Shown: positions 26,090 through 39,611 of the stretch, piece by piece
Numbering within the stretch: position 1 is the stretch's first letter
How the letters are laid out: each line of letters begins with the position of its first letter
Made by a program: the position numbers and the translations under genes
The notes under the pieces: model-generated
Seen by the model: the letters and a program-made list of their open reading frames with translations, nothing else
Databases searched by the model: none
Told to the model about the DNA's origin: nothing
Assembly (NCBI GenBank): GCA_021613375.1
Contig: CM038708.1
Span: forward strand, 25,563,518-25,627,517
Source of the DNA: Megaleporinus macrocephalus
Taxonomy: Eukaryota > Chordata > Actinopteri > Characiformes > Anostomidae
Direction of reading: 5' to 3'
Length of the DNA stretch: 64,000 bases

Positions 26090-26145
26090 GCCAGACGCGC
26101 ATGTGACAGACCGGTTTGTCTCAGATTTTTAGAGGATCCAAAACA
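26090..26145 (+). repeat. Short repeat shared with 28612-28668
   Basis: GTGACAGACCGG followed by TTGTCTCAGATTTTT occurs here and near 28627, with GGCCAGACG just upstream in both. Both are in the same orientation, so this is a pair from an unnamed interspersed family. Confidence 0.5.
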
Positions 26146-26503
26146 AATCTTATTATCACAACTTAGGACTAATAAGAAAGACATTCACGTGTTGTCATTG
26201 CTGTAACAAAGCTTTGTATAAATAATAACATTAGAGGAAAAAAAGAATCTAAAGTTCTAAACTTTAATGTAAGTTAATGCAATTACATTTCAGTTCCAAG
26301 TCATATTAGACTCATTGTATTGGCCCAGTTATTAAAAATTTGGAGAATGAGATTTAAGATATAAATAAATCGGATTTTTTTACAACTAATTGTGCTGCAC
26401 AATTTCCTTTTTATTTGTTGAGTTTAACATGTAGAAGGAATCAAATATAAGATGTGCCATAGCTTTTGCACAGGACATTATATACAGGCTGTTATATATT
26501 TTA

Positions 26504-26508
<5 letters not shown>

Positions 26509-26591
<83 letters not shown>
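26509..26591. repeat. (TA)n microsatellite
   Basis: About 40 TA units, uninterrupted. Confidence 0.95.
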
Positions 26592-26597
<6 letters not shown>

Positions 26598-29500
26598 AAC
26601 GAACAGTAATTGTAAATTAAAATGTGGAGAAGCAAGTTCTCTGTAGAGGATGGGTTAACGTATCTCCATCCATGAAGTATTATTGTTTGAAATGAAACAG
26701 CATATTGTTCATACCAGTGTGCTGGCATTGGTGTGTTTCATTTTTAAATTCAGCAATATTGATAGATAACAAAAACTCAATGCAGTGTCATTGGCTGGCT
26801 TATTTAAAAAAAAATCCACACAAAACAGAAAGTTGGTTAACATACCAAAACATACAAAACCGTGTATTTTTTGTGTAATTGTTATGAATGCAGAACAAAA
26901 CTGGGAATGTAGTTATAACAAGGTTTGTAAGGATTCTGAGAAATTCTTTAGAACCCAAGAAGTATGCGTTAATTCATGTAAATGCAAACTGGAATATCAT
27001 CTGATACCATTATCAATCAGTCGATACGAACCTCTCAATTCAGTTTGCTCAGGTGACGAACAATGCACTCAACAGACTGGAAGAAATATAGTATGGTGGT
27101 GCACAGCCTAGCATGGGCTGAAATGTGGCGTGGACCTTTATGCAGCTGAACAGGTTTAAGTAGAATGTGCTGTCTCACGTTCTCATATGTCATCACCTGC
27201 AACTTTTGACAGCAATCAGATAAATATTTCTCAAGATTGACCCTGAAGACTGATTTTGTACCCTGAAAGGTTTGTGCATAACTCACAACACTTACATCTG
27301 TATCATCACAATCGCTGTGTTGGTCCCTGTAATGTAGGACATGTATTTTGAAGCATGTAAATATCTTCCAATGAAAGCTAGCCAGGCTAAAGTACAGCCT
27401 CCACATGGCGGGGTTAGTTGGAACACCGTATTACGACTAAGCCTTTCAATGAAAACAATGAGAGACGTTAATATCCTCCCATTAACTAACAAACACGGTC
27501 ACTCTCGGAGGCTTTTTATTCACAGATGAAAATATATAATACGAGTCATCAAAAATAACTTTTAATGTGATTTTCATCAGTTATTTATTTCTTCTTATTA
27601 TTTATCAAGTTTATAATTAAGTTTTATGTCTTTAGGTTGCAAAACCCGTCCAGTTTAAAAAACATAGGATTATATCCGTTAAACTGTTTTTTGTGTTGAT
27701 AAGCCTGACGTGTTAGAACTGGACTGTCTTGTTTATAAGTGGTAGGTGTTTAGATTCTTATTTGTAGCAGAGAAGTGTAGATAACTTATAAAAAAATCAT
27801 ATAAACCAAAAACAGTGTGTTAGGTCGGGCTCCACTCTTTCATACTCAGTTTAAAACTTATTATAATGCATGAAGTGCAACAGCAATTAAACATCAAGCT
27901 CACAACAAGCTTCCCTCTTCTGATGGAAGACTACTAACACTTCCTGCTTACTAAAATCAGGAACAATAAGGAAAAGCACCTTCCCCATAAACAAGCATCA
28001 GCTTGTGGCATAGCTAATTTTTATTAAAATATATTTTATAATGTTAAAATCTCTAATAAACCTGGAAACAATGACATAATAACATAAAGCAGATTTTCCA
28101 CTCATGTTGTTTAGCTGTATGGTATCAAATCAAATCATGGTTTCTTGTTTATTGTCACAGCCTTGTGTGAAATATATTTGGAAAACATGGGCGTATTGAA
28201 TTTTACCAGCAGCACCCAGAATAAACATGATAAAGTTGCTTGTAGCTTGACTGCACAGGAGCTGCACAACAGCAGCATTAGGATAGAGCAGAGGGAGGGT
28301 GATGAGTCCACCTTCTTAGGTTTGGAGTTTTTAAAAAACAGGATTAAACTAAAAAGGTGAGTGATAGTGGAAGGCGTGCGGTGCAAAACTCTGCCTTATC
28401 ACCTGTGTGTTCTTGGGAGGTCCGCTCTTGAAGGTGCTTTTCCAGTGGTGAGGTCTGTCGGCTTTCCTCAAAGCACAGCTGTTCAGATCAGTGCAGTGTG
28501 TGGCCCGAGCGCTTATCTCCCCCGCCTCAGAGAGCGCATTTTCTACATTCATATCTTTTAATCAGTGGAACGCACCACTGCCCTACCTACTGCGGGGGTG
28601 ATTGGTGATAACGGCCAGACGGTCACGTGACAGACCGGTTTTGTCTCAGATTTTTGGGGGGATCTAAATCTCGTTTCATTGAGAAATTGAGAAAGACGGT
28701 GTAAGCGGTGAGGGGCATAAACAAAAGTATAAACAAACAGAAAAAAACAGCAACAGTGTACAGTCATAAACTGATATAAAATTTGGGCGTCCCGGTCAAA
28801 TGACATGTACTGCTGATTTTATTTTAGAGTAAAATAAAGTCATACTTCCTCTGCACACTGTAGTGAGTGATTTTTATTTGTTTGCTTTAACATATTGGAT
28901 GAAAATTAAAACATAAAATATGGCCTGTGCAAATGTTAGGGCACATTTTACGCAGTGTGTTTGATATATCTGTTAAATTCAGCATATAAATAGACATTGT
29001 GCACTGTTGTTGCAAAAAAGTGACGTGTTTGAGTGTTAATTTCACTTTAGTCAATTAAAAAATATATAACCTGCCGAAGAGGGTGAACTTTCACATATAA
29101 CTGTAATCTTTAAAGTACAAAATGAGAGATTTTGCAGTCAACAAAGAAGTTTTCAATTGTGGCTGTGTAAACCCCCCCTCACCCTCACCCTCTTGCCCCC
29201 CCTCGCCTTCCCCTTCTGCTTGCTGCAGGACCAGTCTAGTCCAGGGTGTGGCTCATTAGTGTTAGTTGTCAGTCATTCTCTCTGCACTTGGCAAACACTA
29301 TTAGGTGCATTAGCCCTGCTCTAATGTACACATGCTCTGTCAAAGCTCTCTGCAGCTGCTCACAAAGCTGGGCTCTGACCTCATACCCTCCTGAGCCTTC
29401 AGTTCTAAACCTCCCTCGCTCTCACTCAACAGTATAAAATGCTCACGGTGGAGTTTCTAAAATCTCAAAATACTCGAATGTAGTTTAAACTGCATATTTA

Positions 29501-29770
29501 CTGTGCAGCTTTTATTGCACTGAAAAAAAGAGATGCATTGCTTTTATTATGGTTTCAGGTCACGCTTTGTGTACTCAATTCAGTAGTGATTGTACTGATG
29601 TGATTTATTTTATTAATGCAGAAATGACAATTAAAATGGTATTTCACAGGTTTCAGTCAGAGTGATTTGAATTTCTTTGCAGTGGTGGTGATAAGACAGT
29701 CCTCAGATTTTTTATATCTGTACTGTCAGAAAAAATTCCTTGTACCTTTATGTCCTGCATGTACCTCATG
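26592..29770. other. Intergenic DNA with repeat remnants
   Basis: No gene supported. The short frames at 26785-27111, 27035-27406 and 28349-28552 show no domain. Near 28126-28330, the start ATCAAATCAAATCATGG followed by TTATTGTCACA resembles the reverse complement of a LINE 3' end like that at 49107-49146. C-rich low-complexity DNA occurs at 29171-29215. Confidence 0.45.
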
Positions 29771-29773
29771 ACC

Positions 29774-30240
<467 letters not shown>

Positions 30241-30486
30241 AGCTAAACCCAGTTATACACAACACTAGTGTGTGTGTATATGTGGGTGTTTCACTGCACG
30301 GATGGGTTAAATGCGGAGGTCAAATTTCGCTGTGTGCAAACACAAGTGACAGACTAATTCCAAACTTAAACTCTTATCTCAAACCTGTCACCAACGCCTC
30401 AGGCATCAGTATTCATAACTACATGTAATAACTTTCTGTGAACCATTAAACACTTCAGACATCATGTTGCTGTCAAACCACTGTGA

Positions 30487-30562
30487 ACAACTCTGCCAGC
30501 GCAAGCTTCTTCACCAAGCTTCTTCACCAAGCTTCTTCACCAAGCTTCTTCACCAAGCTTCT
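30487..30562 (+). repeat. 13-bp tandem repeat with a HindIII site in every unit
   Basis: Five consecutive copies of CAAGCTTCTTCAC. On the left lies CAAACCACTGTGAACAACT, which also occurs at the extreme left of the window (about 61-79). Confidence 0.9.
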
Positions 30563-31855
30563 ACCAATTTACATCCAACCACTATGAATGACTTCATGCT
30601 CCATCTTAAAAATGGATGTGTGTAGAATATCTAGTACAATCTTTACTATTAGATTACATTTCTGTAAATTGAATTTTGATCTGATTTTGTAAAGTGTTTG
30701 ATTTTTCCACGTGTTGATCATGTCAGTATTTAATGTTCACAAAGAGTTTTCTGCTTTTCTCCGTTCTAATGATTCGAGCTTTAGGGCATATTTACCTTTA
30801 AGGTAAAACTACACTGGATATTTTTAGAGCGAATACTTTGGCTTCACAGAACTATGACAGAAATGGCTTCTTACATGATGACCTGTCTCATTAAACACCT
30901 CTCGTCCTGGTGATGATGCACCTCCAGCTTGTCAGAGGAGAGATAAATGAATGGCTGATGCTTGTGTGTGGCTGCGTGCCAGTCGTTTGAAATTGAGTCG
31001 ATATGTTTCAGTGACTAGCTGGAGCCCGCGTGTCTCATCTGATCACAAATTGCGTGAATCAAACACGACCAATCAAGCGGTTACAAACACGACCAAAGCA
31101 ACTCGCCTACGTCCGCTCAGCCCACTATCCTCACCCATCTGCAGCGAGCAACGTAACCCTTCACAGAAACTGCTGAGAGATATGCCCAAACTTCCCTCCC
31201 ACTGTGAGAAGACCTGTCTAACTCTCTCTCTCCCTCTTACTCTTTTCTTTCTCTACCTTTTTCTCAACGTCTGTCTCACAATGTCTCAATCTGTTTATTT
31301 CTTTCTATCGCTCATCTTTTTTCTCATATTTTCTTTCTAAACAGCACTGTCTAAATCCAACGTTGGACTTACTGCACTGTGCAGACGTCTTAGGCCTAAA
31401 GGTGAAGATTAGATTTAAATCTATTTGTCTGGAACATAAACATTTTGTTCACTCAGAAAGAAACATTCAAATAAATACGAATACAATCACACAGATAAGT
31501 AGTTAGTCTAGATCTAGGCAGAGTGCGGTAGATATTGATAATAACGTGGACGGATATCCCAGCTACCCATATTTGGCCGCCTGCAGACAAAACACACACC
31601 TGTTATCAGTCTGATCTCCCCCCCCTCCCGCTTCAGAGCTGCCCTGTTATTGCGTGACAGCCAGTGTTCAGCTGGGCCGTGTGAGGGTGAGTCAAACATG
31701 CGTGTACACAGCGCTGGTGGCATGTCAACCAACCGTAGCAGCTCTATTAAAAAAAGGGAAGGGAAAAAATTTTACGCCCACTCACTCACCTGCGCGCAAA
31801 CAAGGTTTGGGCCAGGTCTGTCAACACATTGTGCAAGTAGGTGATGGAGTAGCTC

Positions 31856-31887
<32 letters not shown>

Positions 31888-32051
31888 TGTGTGCTCAATA
31901 AAACAAAAGCGTCTGCTCCCCTCAGAGAGGAATCTGGAGGTTCAGACTTGGGCAGATTACTATAAGTAGACCTTTAATTGGATTCAATTAGATTGTCACT
32001 TTTATCAGGAACAGGTAGAACACACAAACAAACACACACCTATACCCCCCC

Positions 32052-32060
<9 letters not shown>
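30563..32060. other. Intergenic DNA, no gene supported
   Basis: Short frames only. 31200-31340 is a pyrimidine-rich low-complexity tract and 31857-31893 a (TG)n tract. 31520-31620 is a higher-complexity stretch with GATAA-type and E-box-like words (CACACCTGTTATCAG) that could be regulatory. Confidence 0.4.
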
Positions 32061-32061
<1 letters not shown>

Positions 32062-32089
<28 letters not shown>

Positions 32090-32251
32090 CATATAAATAT
32101 ATCTGTGTTGTCCAATGAAAACCGAGTATCTTCCTTTTTTTAGCCTTGAAATTCTTTACATTGTACCAAAATTTCATGATGATTGGGCCAATAAAACTGC
32201 TTTGATATAAATACCTTTATAAATACCTTTCCATTAACTTTACATGTAAAG

Positions 32252-32337
<86 letters not shown>

Positions 32338-32366
32338 ACTTCTGATATATATATATATATATATAA
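32062..32366. repeat. (CA)n/(TA)n tracts and interspersed repeat family copy
   Basis: (CA)n then (TA)n at about 32053-32090. 32108-32220 carries the family words TTTCATGATGATTGGGCCAA and AAAACTGCTTTGATAT. A (TA)n run of about 40 units follows at 32254-32333, and a shorter one near 32345-32365. Confidence 0.8.
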
Positions 32367-32399
32367 ACCAGACTTCTGGTTCTTTCAGTTTCACAAAAG

Positions 32400-33005
32400 G
32401 TGTTTGGCTGTTTGAGCTGTGACTCGCTATATCTAGTGACTCTTATTTTATACAGACAGCTGCATGGCTGTAGTTTTCTGGCAGGACATTACTGCTGGAC
32501 TTCAGATTGCTACCGAGATCGCTGTAGGAAAACCAAACTTCGAGGTTTCCACCTCTCTCTTAGTGCAGCCTGGCTGGAGTTCTTCTCCAGGTTTTCTACA
32601 CACAAAGACTCCACTGTCAGCTTGATGTTTTACCAAAACTATTTAATTTAATTAAACTTTAAATTTGATCAAGTAACTTAAATTTAGATTAAGTAAACAA
32701 AATGTATTAAACATATTGACACACTTTATGGTTCCCTTATGTATAAAACACTCTCTATCTGTGTGTCTCTCAGTCTCTCTCTCTCTCTCTGTGCGTGCGG
32801 GATGGGAGTGGTTTTAGGCTTCCCTCGGAATGCAGGTAAATAATACGCACCCGTCTCCATGGTAACCTTTCATGTTTGGTTTCCTGCTTTATGGTACTGA
32901 CAGTGTTACAGCTAATCGCCGATAAAACACAAGTGTTTGAGGTCAGACAAACTCAGCGACTCCACCACGACCCGTTCAGCACCTTTTTAGAGCTTTTTCT
33001 TTATT
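32400..33005. other. Intergenic DNA, no gene supported
   Basis: A short open frame at 32400-32651 has no motif. A (TC)n tract lies near 32770-32792. Confidence 0.4.
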
Positions 33006-34892
33006 AACCAACTGACCGGCTCTTCTGGTGACAGCAGACTTTAACTAACTGACCGGTTACTCTGATCACAGCAGACTTTAACTAACTGACCGGTTACTCT
33101 GATCACAGCAGACTTTAACTAACTGACCGGTTACTCTGATCACAGCAGACTTTAACTAACTGACCGGTTACTCTGATCACAGCAGACTTTAACTAACTGG
33201 CCGGCTACTCTGGTCATAGCCTACTTTAACTAACTGGCCGGCTACTCTGATCACAGCAGACTTTAACTAACTGGCCGGCTACTCTGATCACAGCAGACTT
33301 TAACTAACTGGCCGGCTACTCTAGTCATAGCCTACTTTAACTAACTGGCCGGCTACTCTGATCACAGCAGACTTTAACTAACTGACCGGCTACTCTGATC
33401 ACAGCAGACTTTAACTAACTGACCGGCTACTCTGATCACAGCAGACTTTAACTAACTGGCCGGCTACTCTAGTCATAGCCTACTTTAACTAACTGGCCGG
33501 CTACTCTGATCACAGCAGACTTTAACTAACTGGCCGGCTACTCTGATCACAGCAGACTTTAACTAACTGGCCGGCTACTCTAGTCATAGCCTACTTTAAC
33601 TAACTGGCCGGCTACTCTGATCACAGCAGACTTTAACTAACTGGCCGGCTACTCTGATCACAGCAGACTTTAACTAACTGGCCGGCTACTCTAGTCATAG
33701 CCTACTTTAACTAACTGGCCGGCTACTCTGATCACAGCAGACTTTAACTAACTGGCCGGCTACTCTGGTCATAGCCTACTTTAACTAACTGGCCGGCTAC
33801 TCTGATCACAGCAGACTTTAACTAACTGACCGGTTACTCTGATCACAGCGGACTTTAACTAACTGACCGGCTACTCTGATCACAGCAGACTTTAACTAAC
33901 TGGCCGGCTACTCTAGTCATAGCCTACTTTAACTAACTGGCCGGCTACTCTAGTCACAGCAGACTTTAACTAACTGGCCGGCTACTCTAGTCACAGCAGA
34001 CTTTAACTAACTGGCCGGCTACTCTAGTCACAGCAGACTTTAACTAACTGGCCAGCTACTCTGATCACAACAGACTTTAACCAACTGACCGGTTACTCTG
34101 ATCACAGCAGACTTTAACTAACTGACCGGCTACTCTGGTCACAGCAGACTTTAACTAACTGACCGGCTACTCTGATCACAGCAGAGTTTAACTAACTGGC
34201 CGGCTACTCTGGTCACAGCAGACTTTAACTAACTGACCGGTTACTCTGATCACAGCAGACTTTAACTAACTGACCGGCTACTCTGATCACAGCAGACTTT
34301 AACTAACTGGCCGGCTACTCTAGTCACAGCAGACTTTAACTAACTGGCCGGCTACTCTGATCACAGCAGACTTTAACTAACTGACCGGTTACTCTGGTCA
34401 CAGCATACTTTAACTAACTGGCCGGCTACTCTGATCACAGCAGACTTTAACTAACTGACCGGCTACTCTAGTCATAGCATACTTTAACTAACTGGCCGGC
34501 TACTCTGGTCACAGCAGACTTTAACTAACTGACCGGCTACTCTAGTCATAGCAGACTTTAACTAACTGGCCGGCTACTCTGGTCACAGCAGACTTTAACT
34601 AACTGGCCGGCTACTCTGGTCACAGCAGACTTTAACTAACTGGCCGGCTACTCTAGTCACAGCAGACTTTAACTAACTGACCGACTACTCTAGTCATAGC
34701 AGACTTTAACTAACTGGCCGGCTACTCTAGTCATAGCAGACTTTAACTAACTGACCGACTACTCTAGTCATAGCAGACTTTAACTAACTGGCCGGCTACT
34801 CTAGTCATAGCAGACTTTAACTAACTGGCCGGCTACTCTAGTCATAGCAGACTTTAACTAACTGACCGACTACTCTGGTCACGGCGGACTTT
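33006..34892 (+). repeat. 37-bp minisatellite, about 51 units
   Basis: The unit is CTTTAACTAACTGGCCGGCT then ACTCTGATCACAGCAGA. Main variants are GACCGGTT for GGCCGGCT, TAGTCATAGCCTA for TGATCACAGCAGA, and GACCGACT near the right end. The TAGTCATAGCCTA variant recurs at 33321, 33469, 33580 and 33691. These spacings are 148, 111 and 111 bp, showing a three-unit higher-order repeat in the centre. Confidence 0.97.
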
Positions 34893-35690
34893 CTGCTAAT
34901 TACCATCAGCAGCACGGTGGCCACTTGTTGAGGCCTCGCTGCTCGTTGCTAAGAGATGGTTTGTGTGGCGGCAGAAAATGCTGCTGCACCCCCCTGGACC
35001 ACCCTCCCCCCAACACACACACACACACACACACACACATCCACCCCCACCTCCACCTACTGCACCCACCACTCCAGCACTTTTCCCTTCCTCTGTGTTT
35101 CATTGTCAGCACTCGAAAAGAGTTTGGCTGACAGTGTTTGGAGGTAACAGTATGTTCAGTGTGTAGGACTAGAGCAGCTATTTTTCAAGAAAAAAGGAGG
35201 AATTACAGGAAACACTACGTGTTCCTACTGTCACCGTAGGAAAAGTGAAACTTGGCTTTATGCTTTCAAAGTTTATGCTGCTGTGTTCAGTCTAATAACT
35301 GTCATGCCTGAAGCTAGTCAGCTAGTCAAAGTTGGCAGAATCTCAAATGGCTCCCTCCCATAGAGCAGAGAATAAAGCCTGCGTCCCAAACCGCATACTT
35401 CCATACTAAACAGTATGTCAACAATAGTCACTACCAATAGAGCTCATTCATTTGTCCAGCATGAATCAGTAGTATGTGGTTTTGGCTGTCTTCAACATCC
35501 AAAGAGTTCCCTCATGTCTAAACCTACATTTAGGACACAGCCTTAGCTAGTGCAGTATTTACCTGTAAAAATATCAGTTTTGCGACGTGTGAACGAAGCT
35601 GGGAGTCATTTAAGGTACAGTCGTGTAGAAACGTTGCATCAACCACTTCAGACAGGAGTTCAAACCATAGTCACTATCAGTAGTGCCCTC
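34893..35690. other. Intergenic DNA, no gene supported
   Basis: A (CA)n tract at 35012-35038 lies between C-rich flanks. Short frames here are products of low complexity. Confidence 0.4.
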
Positions 35691-35699
35691 ATTAGTATA

Positions 35700-36130
35700 G
35701 TATAGCAGCGGTGTGGATTTGGACGCGGCCTAGGCCTCGTCTTCCTCCTCCCCTCCTCCTCCGATTAGCAGAAGCGGGCTCCACCATTTCCATGACAATA
35801 GCGGGACGTGGAGAAAGGGTTAACCCCGAGCTGGAGAGGGGGGAGAGGCCGGCAGCAGTAATTGAGTGCTCGGCGGGGGGGTCGAACAAAGCGGCCCTTG
35901 GGGGGGCGCTCTGGGTTCAGCGGCTTTACCCCGCACACCTGCGAGCTGAAAAGAGCCGGACAATATGGCTCCGAAACGGCCTGTTACGAGCGGGATGGGT
36001 GTGTCGAGGGGGAGGACAGAGAGGTTTCAAAAGAAAAAAGGGGAGAAATTTAAATCGATTGCCCCTCAATTATTCTCTCCCTCCGCCCTGCGACGGATGT
36101 GTGCCCAGCTTTCCCCGCACATGGTTGAGG
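35700..36130. promoter_or_regulatory. GC-rich island downstream of sox19, candidate enhancer
   Basis: A local GC- and CpG-rich stretch in AT-rich surroundings. It contains a homeodomain-type word (AGTAATTGAG), a SOX-type word (GAACAAAGC), an E-box (CACACCTGCG) and, at its edge, ATTTAAATCGATTG. It lies about 0.4 kb beyond the likely end of the sox19 3' UTR. Open frames across it have no domains. It could instead be an unannotated promoter. Confidence 0.3.
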
Positions 36131-36512
36131 GTCCTCCTCTTATCTTTAACCCTGAATGCTGAATAGAGCGGGAACTCTAGCCAAGCCTGGGCCGAACTGA
36201 GACCAGCTGAAATTACACTGCTGTGATTAGTAACACTGACATGGGAGCTATAAATGTCGTGCAACGAACTTTAAATGAGTAAATGAAAATAAGTAAATAC
36301 TCTGAATAACATCTTCCTAGTGCCCTGAACAAAAGTAGTCTAAACACCACATTACAGAAATTACCCCTCATATTACATAAGGCTAAATAAATACAGGCAG
36401 TTTAGTACATGAAAGAATGAAGAACATAAGTACAGGGATTAAGCTCAAGGTGCAGCTCAAACTTGGAATAAAACTTTCGTGAAGACACACATTTGGATTT
36501 TTTTTGTTTTTA

Positions 36513-38256
36513 TTTTATTTACATTTTTTTGAAAGATTTTTTTTGTTTTGTTTTACGAAAAAAGGACCCTTAAGGGCCATAAAAAGTTTAAACTGTACAA
36601 AGGCTATTTACAAACAGCATTATTAAAACAGAAAAAAAAATACATCAAAACAGCAAGCTGGACACTCACTTGGATGGATGGCAAATGTAAACATTCACTC
36701 ATTTCATTACTTTTATATAAATTACAACATTAAACTTAACTCATTAGTGACTAGCAAATTCCTAAAACTAAAACCATACTGTAAAATGAAAAACGCTAGA
36801 CTGACTGTAGACTCGAGTTAGACCATCAAAACAACCCAAAAACAAACAAAAATAAAGGCAATACACTTCAGCTCTTTCTGCGCTTAGCAGCACCTGCGTA
36901 CCACTTTTGGCATTCGGATTCTGCTGAATCTGGCATTAGCTATACGAGCAGTAAGCAGGTTCCTCACTCGCCCAACGGACGTACTAGTTATTCTGAAAGA
37001 TACACCCTCCTTTTCTTAATCCCACAACTAATGTGGTGAGAGTCTCCTCAAATGGACTCAGTATTGAAACTCTTGGTCTAAGGCAATACTTAGTATCAAC
37101 AAGAGGGTAAAATATCAGTGCATTGATTGGTTTTTATATAAAAAAAAAAACTTTTAAAAATCAGCAATTACAGGGGAGTCATAGTGCTAGAGTCTCACAC
37201 TGAAAAGTAAACACATTGTACAGACATCACTATTGCTTTTTGTAGTTTCTTATTGAAATGCATGAGTTTCCTTTTGCACACTCTACTTTCAGGCTATTTC
37301 GATAGTACGTTTGTGCAACCAATGCGTAGCCTACTCTATTAAAAGGGTGCTGTGGAAAAGTAAGGTACTCTCCATGATAAAAGAATTTGGTACAATAAGG
37401 CAATAGCCATTATGTGATTGCTCTCTCTCTCTCTCTAAAGAGGTCACGAACAAAAAGTCAAACCGTGCCAACACCTTCCAACGCCATCATGAAGACCACA
37501 TTTCCAATATTTCTACAAACGTCACCCCACAGCTACTGAAAATAATGGCTATTGGTGTAAGGCACTAAAATGGTTCAACGTGAGTCAACCATATAGTTAA
37601 CCAAGCTATTCCAGTTTTCTGGGGCACAGTGGTTCGCACAGCAAAACTAGTTTAGTCATGCTCTGTAAGGTCACATGATTTGTATATCATTGGCTATGAG
37701 GATGGCGATTGGCTGACATGTTTTCAGTGCGCCTATGTCCTCTTCTTCTATACCCCAGTTTGGTTTTTGATTGCCCATTACTGCATGAATGACCTCAACC
37801 CCGTTAATGAAGCACAGAGCACAAAGGCACATTGTCAGATTCTGAGAGACTGATAATATATACACACACGGGAAACGTCCTACAATGAGAACGGAGTTTC
37901 TGAATGTTGTGTCCATGCACAAATATTATGAATGACTGGCTCGTCATACCTATCTTTCCTGAGATTCCTCTGGCAAGAATCGGTAAACTGCAAACAAAAA
38001 AAGGGGGGGAGTGGAGGCAAGATTCAGGGCAAAAAGGACATGCCACAAGATTTGAAGGAGTTAACAAATCTACAGTTTAAGAAAAAAAAAAATGGGGTGT
38101 GATCACTCAAAGAGGTAGAACATGCTCCTATGTGCAACGGCTGCTCAGAACATCCACCAAGAATCCTTGCAGATTACTTGCTGCATGACAAGCCTACGTT
38201 ATGATCCGGCTGAGCTAGTCCCAGTCAGTTTGTTATTTTTTTTTCCCCACCCAACT
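36513..38256 (-). other. sox19: Probable sox19 3' UTR
   Basis: TTTATT on the plus strand near 36513-36522 gives AATAAA for the sox19 strand, about 1.7 kb after the stop. The stretch has no coding frame and is not repetitive, as expected of a long 3' UTR. The endpoint is inferred. Confidence 0.4.
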
Positions 38257-38675
38257 TTATATGTGCGTGAGGGGCACAGTACTGCCCAGATAGTGCTGCT
38301 GGACACTGGGGTAACCCCTCTGGGCTGTAGGGTCCCCGACATCTCCTCCCGGGATGTACATGCTGATCATGTCCCTGAGGTCTCCCTGAATGGCCCCGCG
38401 GTGGTGGTTTGAGGCTCCGGTGGGGGAGTGAGGCAGGGGCTCTGGTTTGACCATGGACATTACGGGACTGGGTTGCTGGGGACTGCTGCTGTATGACATC
38501 GGACTGTGGAGAGGGAAAAAGAAACAAAGCCAAACAGGGTTAGACAATCAGAACATAAAGGAGCAATGAAATGGTCAACAACTACTGAAATAACGATACA
38601 TACATAAATGACAGTTTAATTATAGCACCTTAAGTGTGCACAAAATATACCATATAATATTATTATTAATAATAA

Positions 38676-38708
<33 letters not shown>

Positions 38709-39611
38709 TTTCTTCAAACAAAACAAGTTAAACACCATTTGATTTTTTTAACAGTACTTACAAATTAGTATTTAAATTATGAATGCATATTTACTAAAAC
38801 CAAGTATGAACTTTGTTCATAAAAAAGTTAATAAATTTAAATAATTACATATTGGAAATACAACCAAAGCAACAAATACTGTAATCGAATAAGATTAATT
38901 TTACATTTAAGAGTCCTGAATGCGAAAAATTAAATAAAAAAACAAAAAAAAAAGCTAAGATTATAGTTAGCCCCCCCAGCGCTGACCCCTCGCCCACCTG
39001 TAAGAGTTGGCGCCGTTCATGTAGCTGTGAGTGGGGTACTGCAGTCCGCTGAGGTCGTAGCGGTGGAGCTGCTGCGTGTATCCCAGCGCGTCGCTCTGCA
39101 TGGCGGTGTATCCTCCTCCCGGAGCCCAGCCGTAGCCGTCCATCCTGGGGCTGAGCGCTTGGCCCTGCGCGGCCGTCAGCGGGTACTTGCCGGGCGGCGC
39201 GTCCTTCTTCAGCAGCGGCTTGGTCTTGCGGCGCGGTTTGTACTTGTAGTCCGGGTACTCCTTCATGTGCACGGCACGCAGCCGCTTGGCCTCGTCGATG
39301 AAGGGCCGCTTCTCTGCGTCGGTGAGGAGCTTCCACTCGGCGCCCAGGCGCTTGCTGATCTCCGAGTTGTGCATCTTGGGGTTCTCCTGCGCCATCTTCC
39401 GCCGCTGGCCCCGAGACCACACCATGAAGGCGTTCATGGGCCGCTTCACTTTATCCATGGGATCAGGGCAGGAGTTCTTCTGAACCTGCTGCTGCTGCTG
39501 CTGCGGCGCGTTTCCACATCCACCGCCCGCCTGCAGCACCTGACTGCCGGGGTGAGAGTTCTGCTGCACCGCCGTGCTCTTCAGCTCGTGCTCCATCATG
39601 CTGTACATCAT
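38257..39611 (-). CDS. sox19: SoxB1 transcription factor Sox19, 286 aa, two exons
   Basis: Exon 1 is 39611-38998 and exon 2 is 38503-38257, with a 494-nt GT-AG intron splitting a Ser codon, giving 287 codons including TAA. The HMG box lies at about residues 53-131 and includes [31 protein letters not shown] and [12 protein letters not shown]; it binds the minor groove at ATTGTT-like sites. The N-terminus [12 protein letters not shown] and the C-terminal [15 protein letters not shown] are SoxB1 signatures. A run of Gln follows at about 37-42. An intron in a SoxB1 gene, and neighbouring mpdu1 and eif4a1, identify it as the sox19 (SOX15-related) lineage rather than sox1, 2 or 3. In zebrafish, sox19 genes act in early embryonic activation and neural fate. 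I cannot decide between sox19a and sox19b. The first of two nearby ATG codons was taken; the second starts four residues later. Confidence 0.93.

Noticed and set aside
28135..28561. Overlapping frames of 66-83 codons on both strands
   Set aside because: No domain; part of the region looks like a reversed LINE tail.
33006..34892. Regular repeats resembling a CRISPR array
   Set aside because: Units are contiguous with no unique spacers, in a vertebrate genome; it is a minisatellite. The same holds for 8424-9776 and 51044-54945.
38845..39420. 191-codon minus-strand frame overlapping sox19
   Set aside because: Out-of-frame reading of the Sox19 exon; the HMG box lies in the other frame.
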